DNA of 54,082 nt from NCBI GenBank assembly GCA_045576735.1, contig JAZNGZ010000082.1, forward strand, positions 1 to 54,082. The letters are read 5' to 3'. The stretch comes from RGIG4079 sp045576735 (GTDB taxonomy: Bacteria > Bacteroidota > Bacteroidia > Bacteroidales > Muribaculaceae). How positions within the stretch are numbered: position 1 is the stretch's first letter; every line of letters begins with the position of its first letter. Shown one piece after another: positions 17,494 through 24,884 of the stretch. Made by a program: the position numbers and the translations under genes. The notes below the pieces were generated by a model. It was not told where the DNA came from. It worked only from the letters and a program-made list of their open reading frames with translations, and made no database searches.

Positions 17494-18792
17494 TTACTGT
17501 TTTACAAATTCTACGCGGCGGTTTTTCGCACGGCCCTCATCGGTGTTGTTGTCGGCGATGGGTGAGTTTTGCCCTTTGCCCACGGCTGTGAGACGGCTTT
17601 CTTCTATTCCCATTTCAACCAACTTCGCCACGATAGCCTCAGAGCGTTGTTCGCTCAATTTTTGATTTGAGGCAGCACTTCCGGTATTATCGGTATGACC
17701 TTCAACCGAGAAGTTCAAATCGGGATTCTCATTCATCAAAGTAACGATACGATTGATTTCACCCATCGATTCGGGCTTGATTGTCGATTTACCCACATCA
17801 AATGTGATACCATAGGTAATAATCTTTCCGTCAGTCATCATACGGTCATACAATGGCACCGCACCTTTGGCGATTCGCACATTTTTAAGATAGGTGACAT
17901 TTTCAGGCTTATTGCTGCCGTTAAAGAATGTTATCCAACCGGCACCGGCCTTGGCATTGGGAATATTTATCACACGCACACCATCGATATAAACCTTTAA
18001 TGCACGTTTATTGAATGAGATGGCATAGTGATGCCATTGTCCGTCGTTCAACACCAATTGAGAGCCTGAGCTTGCCGAGCCATCTGTGCTATTTACACTT
18101 GTTGAGCCATTCTTCACATAGCTCATTATAACACTTTGTTTATCATATCCCAAATAATAAGTTAACGTATAAATCTCGTTATCACGTCTTTGCCCCGGAG
18201 CCATGAAATCAATCTCAATGTTTGGCGCACCATCTTTCTTGCTGTCATCATACAGCATATCAAATTCAACCGTAAACACATCGCCAAGATAATCAGTCGA
18301 ATAATCAGCCATCAATGGCTTAATCCAAGAGTCGTTGCCAGCCATGGCGATTACTGTCTCTCCATTAACCTTTGCAATTTCGGCGACACCACGTTCAAGA
18401 TCCCAGCGGCTCGGGAACTCACCGAGTTGTTCTCCATAAAGATTATCTTCAAAGATTATCTCATCGCCCGGCACAAAGTCGCTTTTGGCATAAGTGGCCT
18501 CAAGGGATTTAGGAGTTTGTTTTTTGTTACTTGACTTAGACGATGAGGAGTTTGAAGTTTTGTTGTTGTCATCGCCATCATCACTACTATTATCATCACC
18601 ACCTAAATCAACATTGCCTTCAAGCACGTCGTCCATAACTTTTTCAGTCGTTCTCTCAACTTTTTGCTCAATTTTATTTTTCACAACCTTTTCAGCCTTT
18701 TTCCCCAATTTTTTGAGCCAGCTTTGGGCGTTTACCTCAGTTGTCGCACCTAAAACCAATAGCATCGACAACAAAAACATTAATCGTTTCAT
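17494..18792 (-). CDS. OmpA-family protein with LamG-like middle domain
   Basis: A 432-residue protein: signal peptide (1-22, ending VNAQ), then a Lys-rich amphipathic helix (25-50), an Asp/Ser/Asn low-complexity spacer (about 60-95) and a beta-sandwich region (about 110-315) with the look of a LamG or concanavalin-like laminin fold. The C-terminal OmpA domain (325-432) carries G-H-T-D-N-T-G (365-371) and N-R-R-V-E-F. The OmpA domain holds peptidoglycan, so this protein probably anchors the cluster's exported products at the cell wall. It is first in the run of minus-strand envelope genes, and a 23-base tandem repeat sits directly upstream. Confidence 0.85.
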   Translation of the reverse strand: MKRLMFLLSMLLVLGATTEVNAQSWLKKLGKKAEKVVKNKIEQKVERTTEKVMDDVLEGNVDLGGDDNSSDDGDDNNKTSNSSSSKSSNKKQTPKSLEATYAKSDFVPGDEIIFEDNLYGEQLGEFPSRWDLERGVAEIAKVNGETVIAMAGNDSWIKPLMADYSTDYLGDVFTVEFDMLYDDSKKDGAPNIEIDFMAPGQRRDNEIYTLTYYLGYDKQSVIMSYVKNGSTSVNSTDGSASSGSQLVLNDGQWHHYAISFNKRALKVYIDGVRVINIPNAKAGAGWITFFNGSNKPENVTYLKNVRIAKGAVPLYDRMMTDGKIITYGITFDVGKSTIKPESMGEINRIVTLMNENPDLNFSVEGHTDNTGSAASNQKLSEQRSEAIVAKLVEMGIEESRLTAVGKGQNSPIADNNTDEGRAKNRRVEFVKQ

Positions 18793-18795
18793 ACC

Positions 18796-18844
18796 TTTTA
18801 AATTTTAATATTATTACTTTTTAAATTTTAATATTATTACTTTT
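18796..18844. repeat. 23-base tandem repeat upstream of the OmpA-type gene
   Basis: A unit reading TTTTAAATTTTAATATTATT with a short ACT tail is repeated with a 23-base period (18796-18821 matches 18819-18844). It begins 3 bases before the start codon at 18792, so it makes up the whole leader of the OmpA-type mRNA or its spacer. It is purely A/T-rich apart from the C in the tail. Confidence 0.85.
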
Positions 18845-19513
18845 CTACAAAAATCAAGAAAATGACTCATAATCACATAATTTTTGATGTCTTTTCAAGT
18901 CCAAAAGTCATCGATTCGGACTAAAAACACGCGTTTTCAACCATTTTTTGAGCACTTTCCCAAAATCCAATGTCGCCCGGCTCCTATGCGACAGTTAATA
19001 ATATAAAGAAAGCGTGAAACCGTCAACTCGTTTTTGAAAGCAGGCCCTGGTAAAGCCCATGGACAAAACAAGCAACAGCCACACGCTTTGTATCTATACA
19101 TCAATTCTCACGGATTGACAGTATAAAACAATTACGTGAAGAGCAGCAAGCTTATTCTCGTCCTAAAATTGAATTTACCAGATTCGCTTTCAGAGAATGA
19201 AACTGAACACTTCCTATATGTCTAAAAATGCCATCTTTTGCGACATTTACGCAAATATAATGATTTTTTTTAAACTATGAAAGTTTTTTGCCACACTTTT
19301 TTTGGGCTGTTGCTATATATTTTTGTTTTTTTGAATAAAATACTATATCCTACAATGCAAATTTATGTATATTTAAAAAAAATAAAAGCTAAAATATGCG
19401 CAAAATAAGTACAAAAATCCGAAATCAAGACTTGATACAAGTTTTTTGAGTGCGGGGCGTGGAGTGTTTTCACACAATTTCCCACTGAATTGAGCTTAAT
19501 TATTCCGCGCTAT
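18845..19513. other. long intergenic region with a possible gene remnant
   Basis: Some 670 bases between the OmpA-type gene and the AraC gene without a credible intact gene. The only notable stretch is a 48-codon open frame on the plus strand (19054-19200) with no start codon, described separately. The rest is A/T-rich, including runs of T around 19266-19330. No clear promoter box or terminator was found, although the region must contain the promoter of the OmpA-type gene. Confidence 0.6.
19054..19200 (+). pseudogene. possible C-terminal remnant of an unidentified gene
   Basis: After a TAA at 19051, the plus strand stays open for 48 codons to a TGA at 19198-19200 without an ATG. The translation is protein-like rather than random: it ends R-E-E-Q-Q-A-Y-S-R-P-K-I-E-F-T-R-F-A-F-R-E and is charged and helical. 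It may be the tail of a deleted gene. I cannot assign a family, and chance remains possible at this length. Confidence 0.3.
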
Positions 19514-20638
19514 CTACCCCTTTTGCTCACTAAGCCATACTGCCGGAGTTTTTCCTGTAACTTTTTTAAATACCATGAAGAATGTGGAGCGCGAACGGAA
19601 ACCGCACTCGCTATATACACTATCAATATTATAACCCGAATGATCAAGATCCACTAATCGGCGTTTAGCTTCCTCCACTCGCATCTCATTGATAAACTCA
19701 AAGAAATTGCGATTGAGATATGTGTTAATGGCTCTTGACAAGTTACGTTGAGGAACATCTATTTGTTTAGCGAAAAGAGCAATTGTAACATCGGGCTGCA
19801 AAAAGGCTTTGGTTGAAAGAAGATAAGCTGACGCCTTTTCGCATATCTCCCTCATCTGCTCGTCAGTCAGGTTTTGCGACACATAATTATTATCATTTGT
19901 CTCCTCTACAACTTTTTGCTCCAATTGAGGAGGAATAACCGGGTGGGCAATAGTGTTATACACCAAAAAACTCATTGCTATAACATTCAATATCTGAATG
20001 AGCCAAGCATCGGTGCGAGGCCAAATTGCATAACACACCATTACGATAACAAACAAAATGGCAAAAAGCCACATGAATTGCCATATCCAACCTTTTTGAA
20101 TCCATTCGGCGTTTGACGATGTCTCATATATCTCTTTTTTACGACGATATAAGAACCGGAATATTAAAGGATAATAAATTAGCATCTGAAGAGCCACTAT
20201 CATTGAATTAACATCTCCAATCCAGGTATCGTCACCTTGCATCTCATGTAATATCGTCTGAACTATATCCTGATATGGCATTGACACACCCAAGGAGGCA
20301 AACACCATAGCCGGGAGGAAATGCAACAGTTGACGGTGACGGAAACGGAATCCCACTTTAAAGTTCTTCAGGGCAAAAAGCCACAATAACGGCATCAACA
20401 TAGTATTTACCGAAAAACCTATTGGAAACATAAACACCGCAAACTCATACCAACCAAGCATGCGGCTCATATTGTAAAGATATATAGGAACATTTGGTAT
20501 GACTATAATCGCCGCGGCGTATCCATTTTCACCCTTGAAGCGTGTTGCAGCCAATAATATACCCGCAAGCAACACTAAGATTGTGATACACGCAAAGTTT
20601 ATCGCTATAATAAATTGGTCGTATTCCATCAAGTCCAT
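19514..20638 (-). CDS. AraC-family regulator with N-terminal membrane domain
   Basis: A 374-residue protein. Six to seven hydrophobic segments fill residues 8-235, followed by a C-terminal AraC-type double helix-turn-helix (about 265-374; F-F-E-F-I-N-E-M-R-V-E-E-A-K-R-R-L and the second-helix signature S-V-Y-S-E-C-G-F-R-S-R-S-T-F-F). Such membrane-embedded AraC proteins are common in Bacteroidetes and are thought to sense a signal in the membrane. A -7 box at 20663-20656 precedes it. The first intact gene after it on the same strand is the OmpA-type gene, which makes the exported cluster a natural target; that is inference. Confidence 0.9.
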   Translation of the reverse strand: MDLMEYDQFIIAINFACITILVLLAGILLAATRFKGENGYAAAIIVIPNVPIYLYNMSRMLGWYEFAVFMFPIGFSVNTMLMPLLWLFALKNFKVGFRFRHRQLLHFLPAMVFASLGVSMPYQDIVQTILHEMQGDDTWIGDVNSMIVALQMLIYYPLIFRFLYRRKKEIYETSSNAEWIQKGWIWQFMWLFAILFVIVMVCYAIWPRTDAWLIQILNVIAMSFLVYNTIAHPVIPPQLEQKVVEETNDNNYVSQNLTDEQMREICEKASAYLLSTKAFLQPDVTIALFAKQIDVPQRNLSRAINTYLNRNFFEFINEMRVEEAKRRLVDLDHSGYNIDSVYSECGFRSRSTFFMVFKKVTGKTPAVWLSEQKG

Positions 20639-20655
20639 AATCTCACATTTTTAGG

Positions 20656-20663
20656 CAAAGATA
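20656..20663 (-). promoter_or_regulatory. -7 box (TATCTTTG) of the AraC-type gene
   Basis: TATCTTTG on the minus strand, 17 bases before the ATG at 20638. It lies directly after a minus-strand terminator, so the regulator appears to have its own promoter. Confidence 0.65.
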
Positions 20664-20677
20664 ATGTTTTGAGTAAT

Positions 20678-20710
20678 AAAAAACGGAATATTCGTCAAAA
20701 AAATATTCCG
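20678..20710 (-). terminator. terminator of the GHL10 gene
   Basis: CGGAATATT (20684-20692) and AATATTCCG (20702-20710) form a 9-bp stem with a 9-base loop. On the minus strand six T (20683-20678) follow. It separates the glycosyl hydrolase transcript from the AraC gene. Confidence 0.8.
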
Positions 20711-20737
20711 ATCGAACCAAATCAATTTACAGAACCG

Positions 20738-20796
20738 ACTATAGGAAAGATGTGTCAGACCCAAACGGTTTGACACATCTTTCCTATAGTTTTTTA
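20738..20796 (+). terminator. 24-bp perfect inverted repeat with T run on the plus strand
   Basis: 20738-20761 pairs with 20767-20790 over 24 bp (one G-U) around the 5-base loop CAAAC, and TTTTT follows on the plus strand. The structure is a textbook terminator for plus-strand transcription, yet both flanking genes run on the minus strand. It could block antisense transcription or be a remnant. Confidence 0.7.
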
Positions 20797-20820
20797 TTTT
20801 ACTTAAGCAGAGAAATACTT

Positions 20821-22314
20821 CTACTTTTTAGCAGCTTTTACTTTAATAGGTTTACATGCCGGAGATTCGTTGTTGGCACGATCGAGAGCAGTGACAACAT
20901 AGTAACAATCGCCCTCTACATCATCGGGCAATGCACATTCATTACCATTTACAACAGCAACAATATTCTCTGCATTTTCAATACCGGCAACATCATTTGA
21001 GTTCAATTGGTAAACAACCCATTTAACAACATCTGTAGTCTTGCCTTCTACTGCAGGAGCCTCCCATGACAACTTATCATTTTTACATTTTAATCCTGAA
21101 ACAGCTTTTGGTGCAACATTGTTAATCCATGGATAGCTAGGAACTAGAGCAATTGTTGATTGCAAATCATTAGCAAGTGAATCTGCTACACCTTTGTAAT
21201 TACTTGTCACTGAATATCCAGGCCACCAACAGTTACCTTGGATACCTCCGGGATAAGCACGCGACATCTCAATCTTTGAGCGTAATTGTGAAGTTTCGGT
21301 TGATGGTGCTAAATCAGTACGATCCATTGTGCGGTTAACTGATTGACCAATATACATATGGCGTCCATTATTATTGTTTGCCCACCATTCATTAAGAATG
21401 TCATGAGAAGCTAGTTTATGCTCACGTTCCCAATAAAGTTGAGGCATCATATAGTCAACCCAACCCTTTTCTGTCCACAATAATACATCAGCATAAAGGG
21501 CATCATAGTTCTGAAGTCCGTTTGTATCACTTCCTCTAGGGTCAGATTTTTTGTTACGCCAAATGCCGAATGGGCTTATGCCGAAACGCACCCAAGGTTT
21601 AGCCGCTACGATAGTATTATGAAGTGTCTCTATGAGCTTATCACAATTTTGGCGACGCCAATCACCACGATCCATTCCATTGCCATAAGCCGCATATGAT
21701 TTGTCATCGGGGAAATCTACACCTGAAATGGGATAAGGGTAGAAATAATCGTCCATATGAATAGCATCTACATCATAGCGACTAACTATATCATTTACAA
21801 CTTTAGCAATAAAATCGATATTTTCAGGCCAACCTGGATCAAAATAAAGTTGTTTTCCATATCTAACAAATCGTTCAGGATGTTGGTAGAAAATATGATT
21901 AAATGGAAGTTCTTCACGTTCTGACGTTGTTACACGATAAGGGTTCAACCATGCATGAAGTTCCATTCCACGAGCATGGCATTCATCAATCATAAATTGC
22001 AATGGATCCCACATTGGCATAGGTGCAACACCTGCTTTTCCTGAGAGGAAACGACTCCATGGCTCATAATTAGAGAAATACAATGCATCAGCCGATGGAC
22101 GTACTTGCCATATCACTGCATTGCATCCGGCTTTTTGCAACAAATCAAGTTGATTACGCAAATATGCCTGATTTTCCTCAGTAGATTGATTTGCATACTG
22201 ACTTTGATTAATAGTATGCATCCAAGCGCCGCGAAATTCGCGCTTAGGATTAGCTGCATTTAATGCTCCGGCAATAAATGCAACAGACAAAATTGCTGTT
22301 AAGAATTTCTTCAT
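20821..22314 (-). CDS. family 10-like glycosyl hydrolase (GHL10/DUF187)
   Basis: A 497-residue secreted protein: signal peptide (1-20, ending LNAAN), then a TIM-barrel domain beginning K-R-E-F-R-G-A-W-M-H-T and containing A-G-C-N-A-V-I-W-Q-V-R-P, E-L-H-A-W-L-N-P-Y-R and D-A-I-H-M-D-D-Y-F-Y-P-Y. These are hallmarks of the GHL10 (DUF187) family, close to alpha-amylase and family 10-like barrels. A fibronectin-like module closes the protein (about 400-497). It probably cleaves an extracellular polysaccharide or peptidoglycan-linked sugar; the substrate is not known. It is monocistronic with its own terminator. Confidence 0.9.
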   Translation of the reverse strand: MKKFLTAILSVAFIAGALNAANPKREFRGAWMHTINQSQYANQSTEENQAYLRNQLDLLQKAGCNAVIWQVRPSADALYFSNYEPWSRFLSGKAGVAPMPMWDPLQFMIDECHARGMELHAWLNPYRVTTSEREELPFNHIFYQHPERFVRYGKQLYFDPGWPENIDFIAKVVNDIVSRYDVDAIHMDDYFYPYPISGVDFPDDKSYAAYGNGMDRGDWRRQNCDKLIETLHNTIVAAKPWVRFGISPFGIWRNKKSDPRGSDTNGLQNYDALYADVLLWTEKGWVDYMMPQLYWEREHKLASHDILNEWWANNNNGRHMYIGQSVNRTMDRTDLAPSTETSQLRSKIEMSRAYPGGIQGNCWWPGYSVTSNYKGVADSLANDLQSTIALVPSYPWINNVAPKAVSGLKCKNDKLSWEAPAVEGKTTDVVKWVVYQLNSNDVAGIENAENIVAVVNGNECALPDDVEGDCYYVVTALDRANNESPACKPIKVKAAKK

Positions 22315-22517
22315 CTTAAGTATTTTTATATAGATTAATATTGAAAAAAATCAAATAATAATTTTCTTCGCGAAGTTAACAAATAATTCTATATAATTCT
22401 AATTTAATTGAACAAAGTAGTTAATATAAAATTATTGCGGTCGACCAAAAACAGAATTTTAGACCATTATTTACCACAAAAAGAACAAAAATAGCCCTAT
22501 ATAACAATTTTTTTTAG

Positions 22518-22525
22518 TATCTTTG
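22518..22525 (+). promoter_or_regulatory. -7 box (TATCTTTG) of fabI
   Basis: TATCTTTG, 23 bases before the fabI ATG at 22549, fits TAnnTTTG. Confidence 0.7.
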
Positions 22526-22548
22526 CAGTAAATTAAAATTTGATAGTT

Positions 22549-23409
22549 ATGAGCTATAATTTATTAAAAGGAAAACGTGGTATCATCTTCGGTGCTTTAG
22601 ATGAAAAAAGTATTGCATGGAAAGTTGCAGTAAGAGCCGTTGAGGAAGGAGCAACTATAACACTAAGTAATACCCCTATGGCAATAAGAATGGGGGGAAT
22701 AAATGAATTAGGCCAAAAACTAGGAGCCGAGGTTATACCTGCCGATGCTACAAGTGTAGAGGACCTTGAACTTGTTTTTAAAAAATCAATGGAAGTTCTT
22801 GGCGGTAAAGTTGACTTTGTGTTACACTCAATAGGCATGTCTCCTAATGTGCGCAAAAAACGCCCATATGACGATCTTGATTATGGTATGTTAAGTAAAA
22901 CTCTTGACATTTCGGCTATATCATTTCACAAAATGATTCAAGCAGCAAAAAAATTAGAAGCTATTAATGATTATGGTAGCATATTAGCATTAAGTTATGT
23001 CGCGGCACAACGCACATTCTTTGGTTATAATGACATGGCTGATGCCAAATCATTGTTGGAATCAATTGCCCGCAGTTTTGGCTACATATATGGTCGTGAA
23101 AGTAATGTACGAGTAAACACAATTTCACAATCTCCAACTATGACTACTGCTGGTTCTGGCATCAAGGACATGGATAAATTATATGACTTTGCTAACCGTA
23201 TGTCTCCTCTTGGAAATGCGTCGGCCGATGAATGTGCCGACTACTGTATTGTTATGTTCTCTGACCTTACACGAAAAGTCACAATGCAAAATCTTTTCCA
23301 TGATGGTGGGTTCTCAAGCATGGGCATGAGTCTTCGTGCCATGACTGCATATGAACGTGGATTAGAAGACTATATGGATGAAAATGGTAAAATCCAATAT
23401 GGAGGTTAA
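22549..23409 (+). CDS. fabI: enoyl-[acyl-carrier-protein] reductase FabI
   Basis: A 286-residue short-chain dehydrogenase-type enoyl-ACP reductase that performs the last step of each fatty-acid elongation cycle with NAD(P)H. Residues 4-30 form the Rossmann strand and the L-D-E-K-S-I-A-W motif. The catalytic pair is Y160-x6-K167 (F-G-Y-N-D-M-A-D-A-K), and the S-Y-V-A-A-Q-R-T segment precedes it. The ATG at 22549 starts the known conserved N-terminus; an in-frame TTG 3 codons upstream is rejected. It is followed by a bidirectional terminator. Confidence 0.96.
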   Translation: MSYNLLKGKRGIIFGALDEKSIAWKVAVRAVEEGATITLSNTPMAIRMGGINELGQKLGAEVIPADATSVEDLELVFKKSMEVLGGKVDFVLHSIGMSPNVRKKRPYDDLDYGMLSKTLDISAISFHKMIQAAKKLEAINDYGSILALSYVAAQRTFFGYNDMADAKSLLESIARSFGYIYGRESNVRVNTISQSPTMTTAGSGIKDMDKLYDFANRMSPLGNASADECADYCIVMFSDLTRKVTMQNLFHDGGFSSMGMSLRAMTAYERGLEDYMDENGKIQYGG

Positions 23410-23422
23410 TTGAATTATGATG

Positions 23423-23472
23423 AAATAGAAATATAAAGGCTGAACATGAGTTCAGCCTTTATATTTCTATTT
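23423..23472. terminator. bidirectional terminator between fabI and the converging lipoprotein gene
   Basis: A 23-bp stem (23423-23445 with 23450-23472) around an ATGA loop. Its core is GGCTGAAC/GTTCAGCC with A/T-rich outer arms, giving T-rich ends on both strands. Its right arm overlaps the stop codon of the minus-strand gene at 23467. Confidence 0.9.
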
Positions 23473-23925
23473 ATTAACTATATTAAATCCTGATGTTATC
23501 GGTTGAATAGGTTCATTAGGAATACTATCAGGAGCCTCTACTAGCTTAACAGGATATCTAAAATACGCCGTCAATATTGGAGAATCAACAACATATAAAG
23601 GGCAGTTAAATTCTAATATATGATTTTGTGTCACCATTTTATCTGTTGCGATATTAATTTTATAAGGAGGGAATGGATTTGTTAATAAGAAATGTCCATC
23701 CCAAAAATATGACACCTCACCCATTGCAGCTCCTTTAGTATTATGAGATGCAATTGAAACATTTTCGACAGTTAGAGTATCCCCTTTGACAACATAAATT
23801 ACGCCATTTATATTTTTACCTCCTGATATATCTACTTTAAACTTCACATCGGGCAGCTCATTATCATCGTCACACGATACTAAAAAAAATGGCATTAAAA
23901 GTAATAAATAAAAAATCCGTTTCAT
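23467..23925 (-). CDS. hypothetical lipoprotein
   Basis: A 152-residue predicted lipoprotein (M-K-R-I-F-Y-L-L-L-L-M-P-F-F-L-V-S-C, lipobox V-S-C, then D-D-D). The mature part is short and beta-rich, with no enzymatic motif. It resembles single-domain immunoglobulin-like Bacteroidales lipoproteins, but I cannot name a family. A -7 box (TAGTTTTG) sits at 23964-23957, 31 bases before the ATG. Confidence 0.75.
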   Translation of the reverse strand: MKRIFYLLLLMPFFLVSCDDDNELPDVKFKVDISGGKNINGVIYVVKGDTLTVENVSIASHNTKGAAMGEVSYFWDGHFLLTNPFPPYKINIATDKMVTQNHILEFNCPLYVVDSPILTAYFRYPVKLVEAPDSIPNEPIQPITSGFNIVNK

Positions 23926-23956
23926 AATCTAAAATTTAAATTCTTACATTAAAACA

Positions 23957-23964
23957 CAAAACTA
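23957..23964 (-). promoter_or_regulatory. -7 box (TAGTTTTG)
   Basis: TAGTTTTG on the minus strand ahead of the 152-residue lipoprotein gene fits TAnnTTTG; it ends 31 bases before the ATG. Confidence 0.5.
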
Positions 23965-23998
23965 TACAAATAGTTTGTACTTTTTAATTGATTAACAA

Positions 23999-24784
23999 TC
24001 ATAAAGCATAATAAACCTCATTTTTTCGAGGAGCAGAAAACGCCTTATAAAACATTTCTGCTCGATTGTCAAAAAAATCACCCCGAAAATCTCTAGCTTT
24101 AATCTTACATTCTACAATACAACGTCCACATGCTATGCACTTTTGAATATCAGTTTCATTAGGATTATCAAATGATATAGCCCCGGTAGGACATTTATTT
24201 GAGCAATTACCACATTCGACACAACTATCATCTGTCGACGGATAGATTGGAAGTTGATTAAATACTTTATAGGGATTATTTCCTTTTATTTCGATTTGCT
24301 TTAAACCTGAAAAATCATTCAAACCTAATATTATCCTTTTAGAACGATCTGCATATTCGGTTATTTGTATTATATCATCAGCATTGGGCCGGTCACTTGC
24401 AATTTGTGTAAAAATTGAATGACGAGCTATAAATGCACTAGCCGACACAACAATAAAGCCTCTTGATTCCACCTCATTACGTAATTCTAAGAGTGCATCA
24501 TCATAATCTCGATTTCCATATACACACGATATAATTGCCGGCATTCCATTGCCGTTCAATTTGGCAATAGATTGCAAAGCCGATTTAGGGATACGTCCAC
24601 CATATACTGGCATTCCTATCACCAACACATCCCCACTTTCAAATTCTATTTCATGAGGAACTTCAACCGATGTAATATCATTATTAACAATATTTCCACA
24701 TAATCTATTTGCGATTATCTCAACTACCTTGCGAGTTGTGTATGTGGCACTAAAATAAACTGAATAAACTTTATTTATTTCCAT
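23999..24784 (-). CDS. EFR1-family flavodoxin-ferredoxin
   Basis: A 261-residue protein. Its N-terminal flavodoxin fold opens V-Y-S-V-Y-F-S-A-T-Y-T-T-R-K-V-V (residues 7-21, the FMN phosphate loop) and has G-M-P-V-Y-G-G-R-I-P further on. Two 4Fe-4S clusters are held by C188/C191/C194/C198 and C216/C219/C222/C226. This is the EFR1 family, presumed electron carriers in anaerobes. The ATG at 24784 is chosen because the -7 box lies only 17 bases upstream; an in-frame ATG at 24802 would fall inside that box. Confidence 0.9.
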   Translation of the reverse strand: MEINKVYSVYFSATYTTRKVVEIIANRLCGNIVNNDITSVEVPHEIEFESGDVLVIGMPVYGGRIPKSALQSIAKLNGNGMPAIISCVYGNRDYDDALLELRNEVESRGFIVVSASAFIARHSIFTQIASDRPNADDIIQITEYADRSKRIILGLNDFSGLKQIEIKGNNPYKVFNQLPIYPSTDDSCVECGNCSNKCPTGAISFDNPNETDIQKCIACGRCIVECKIKARDFRGDFFDNRAEMFYKAFSAPRKNEVYYAL

Positions 24785-24801
24785 TTCAAATATAATTTTC
24801 A

Positions 24802-24809
24802 CAAAGTTA
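24802..24809 (-). promoter_or_regulatory. -7 box (TAACTTTG) of the EFR1 gene
   Basis: TAACTTTG on the minus strand, 17 bases before the ATG at 24784; it decides that start over the upstream in-frame ATG at 24802. Confidence 0.7.
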
Positions 24810-24832
24810 ATGAAATATTATAAATACAAAAA

Positions 24833-24868
24833 GCGGTTTCATGTTTAATCAAAAAAACATGAAACCGC
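24833..24868 (-). terminator. clpB terminator
   Basis: GCGGTTTCATGTTT (24833-24846) pairs with 24855-24868 over 14 bp, and on the minus strand TTTTT follows. It lies 17 bases past the clpB stop. Confidence 0.92.
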
Positions 24869-24884
24869 ATAGTGGAAATAAATA

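Noticed and set aside
18796..18844. 23-base repeats as a CRISPR fragment
   Set aside because: The units abut with no spacers, are almost entirely A/T, and no cas gene is present.
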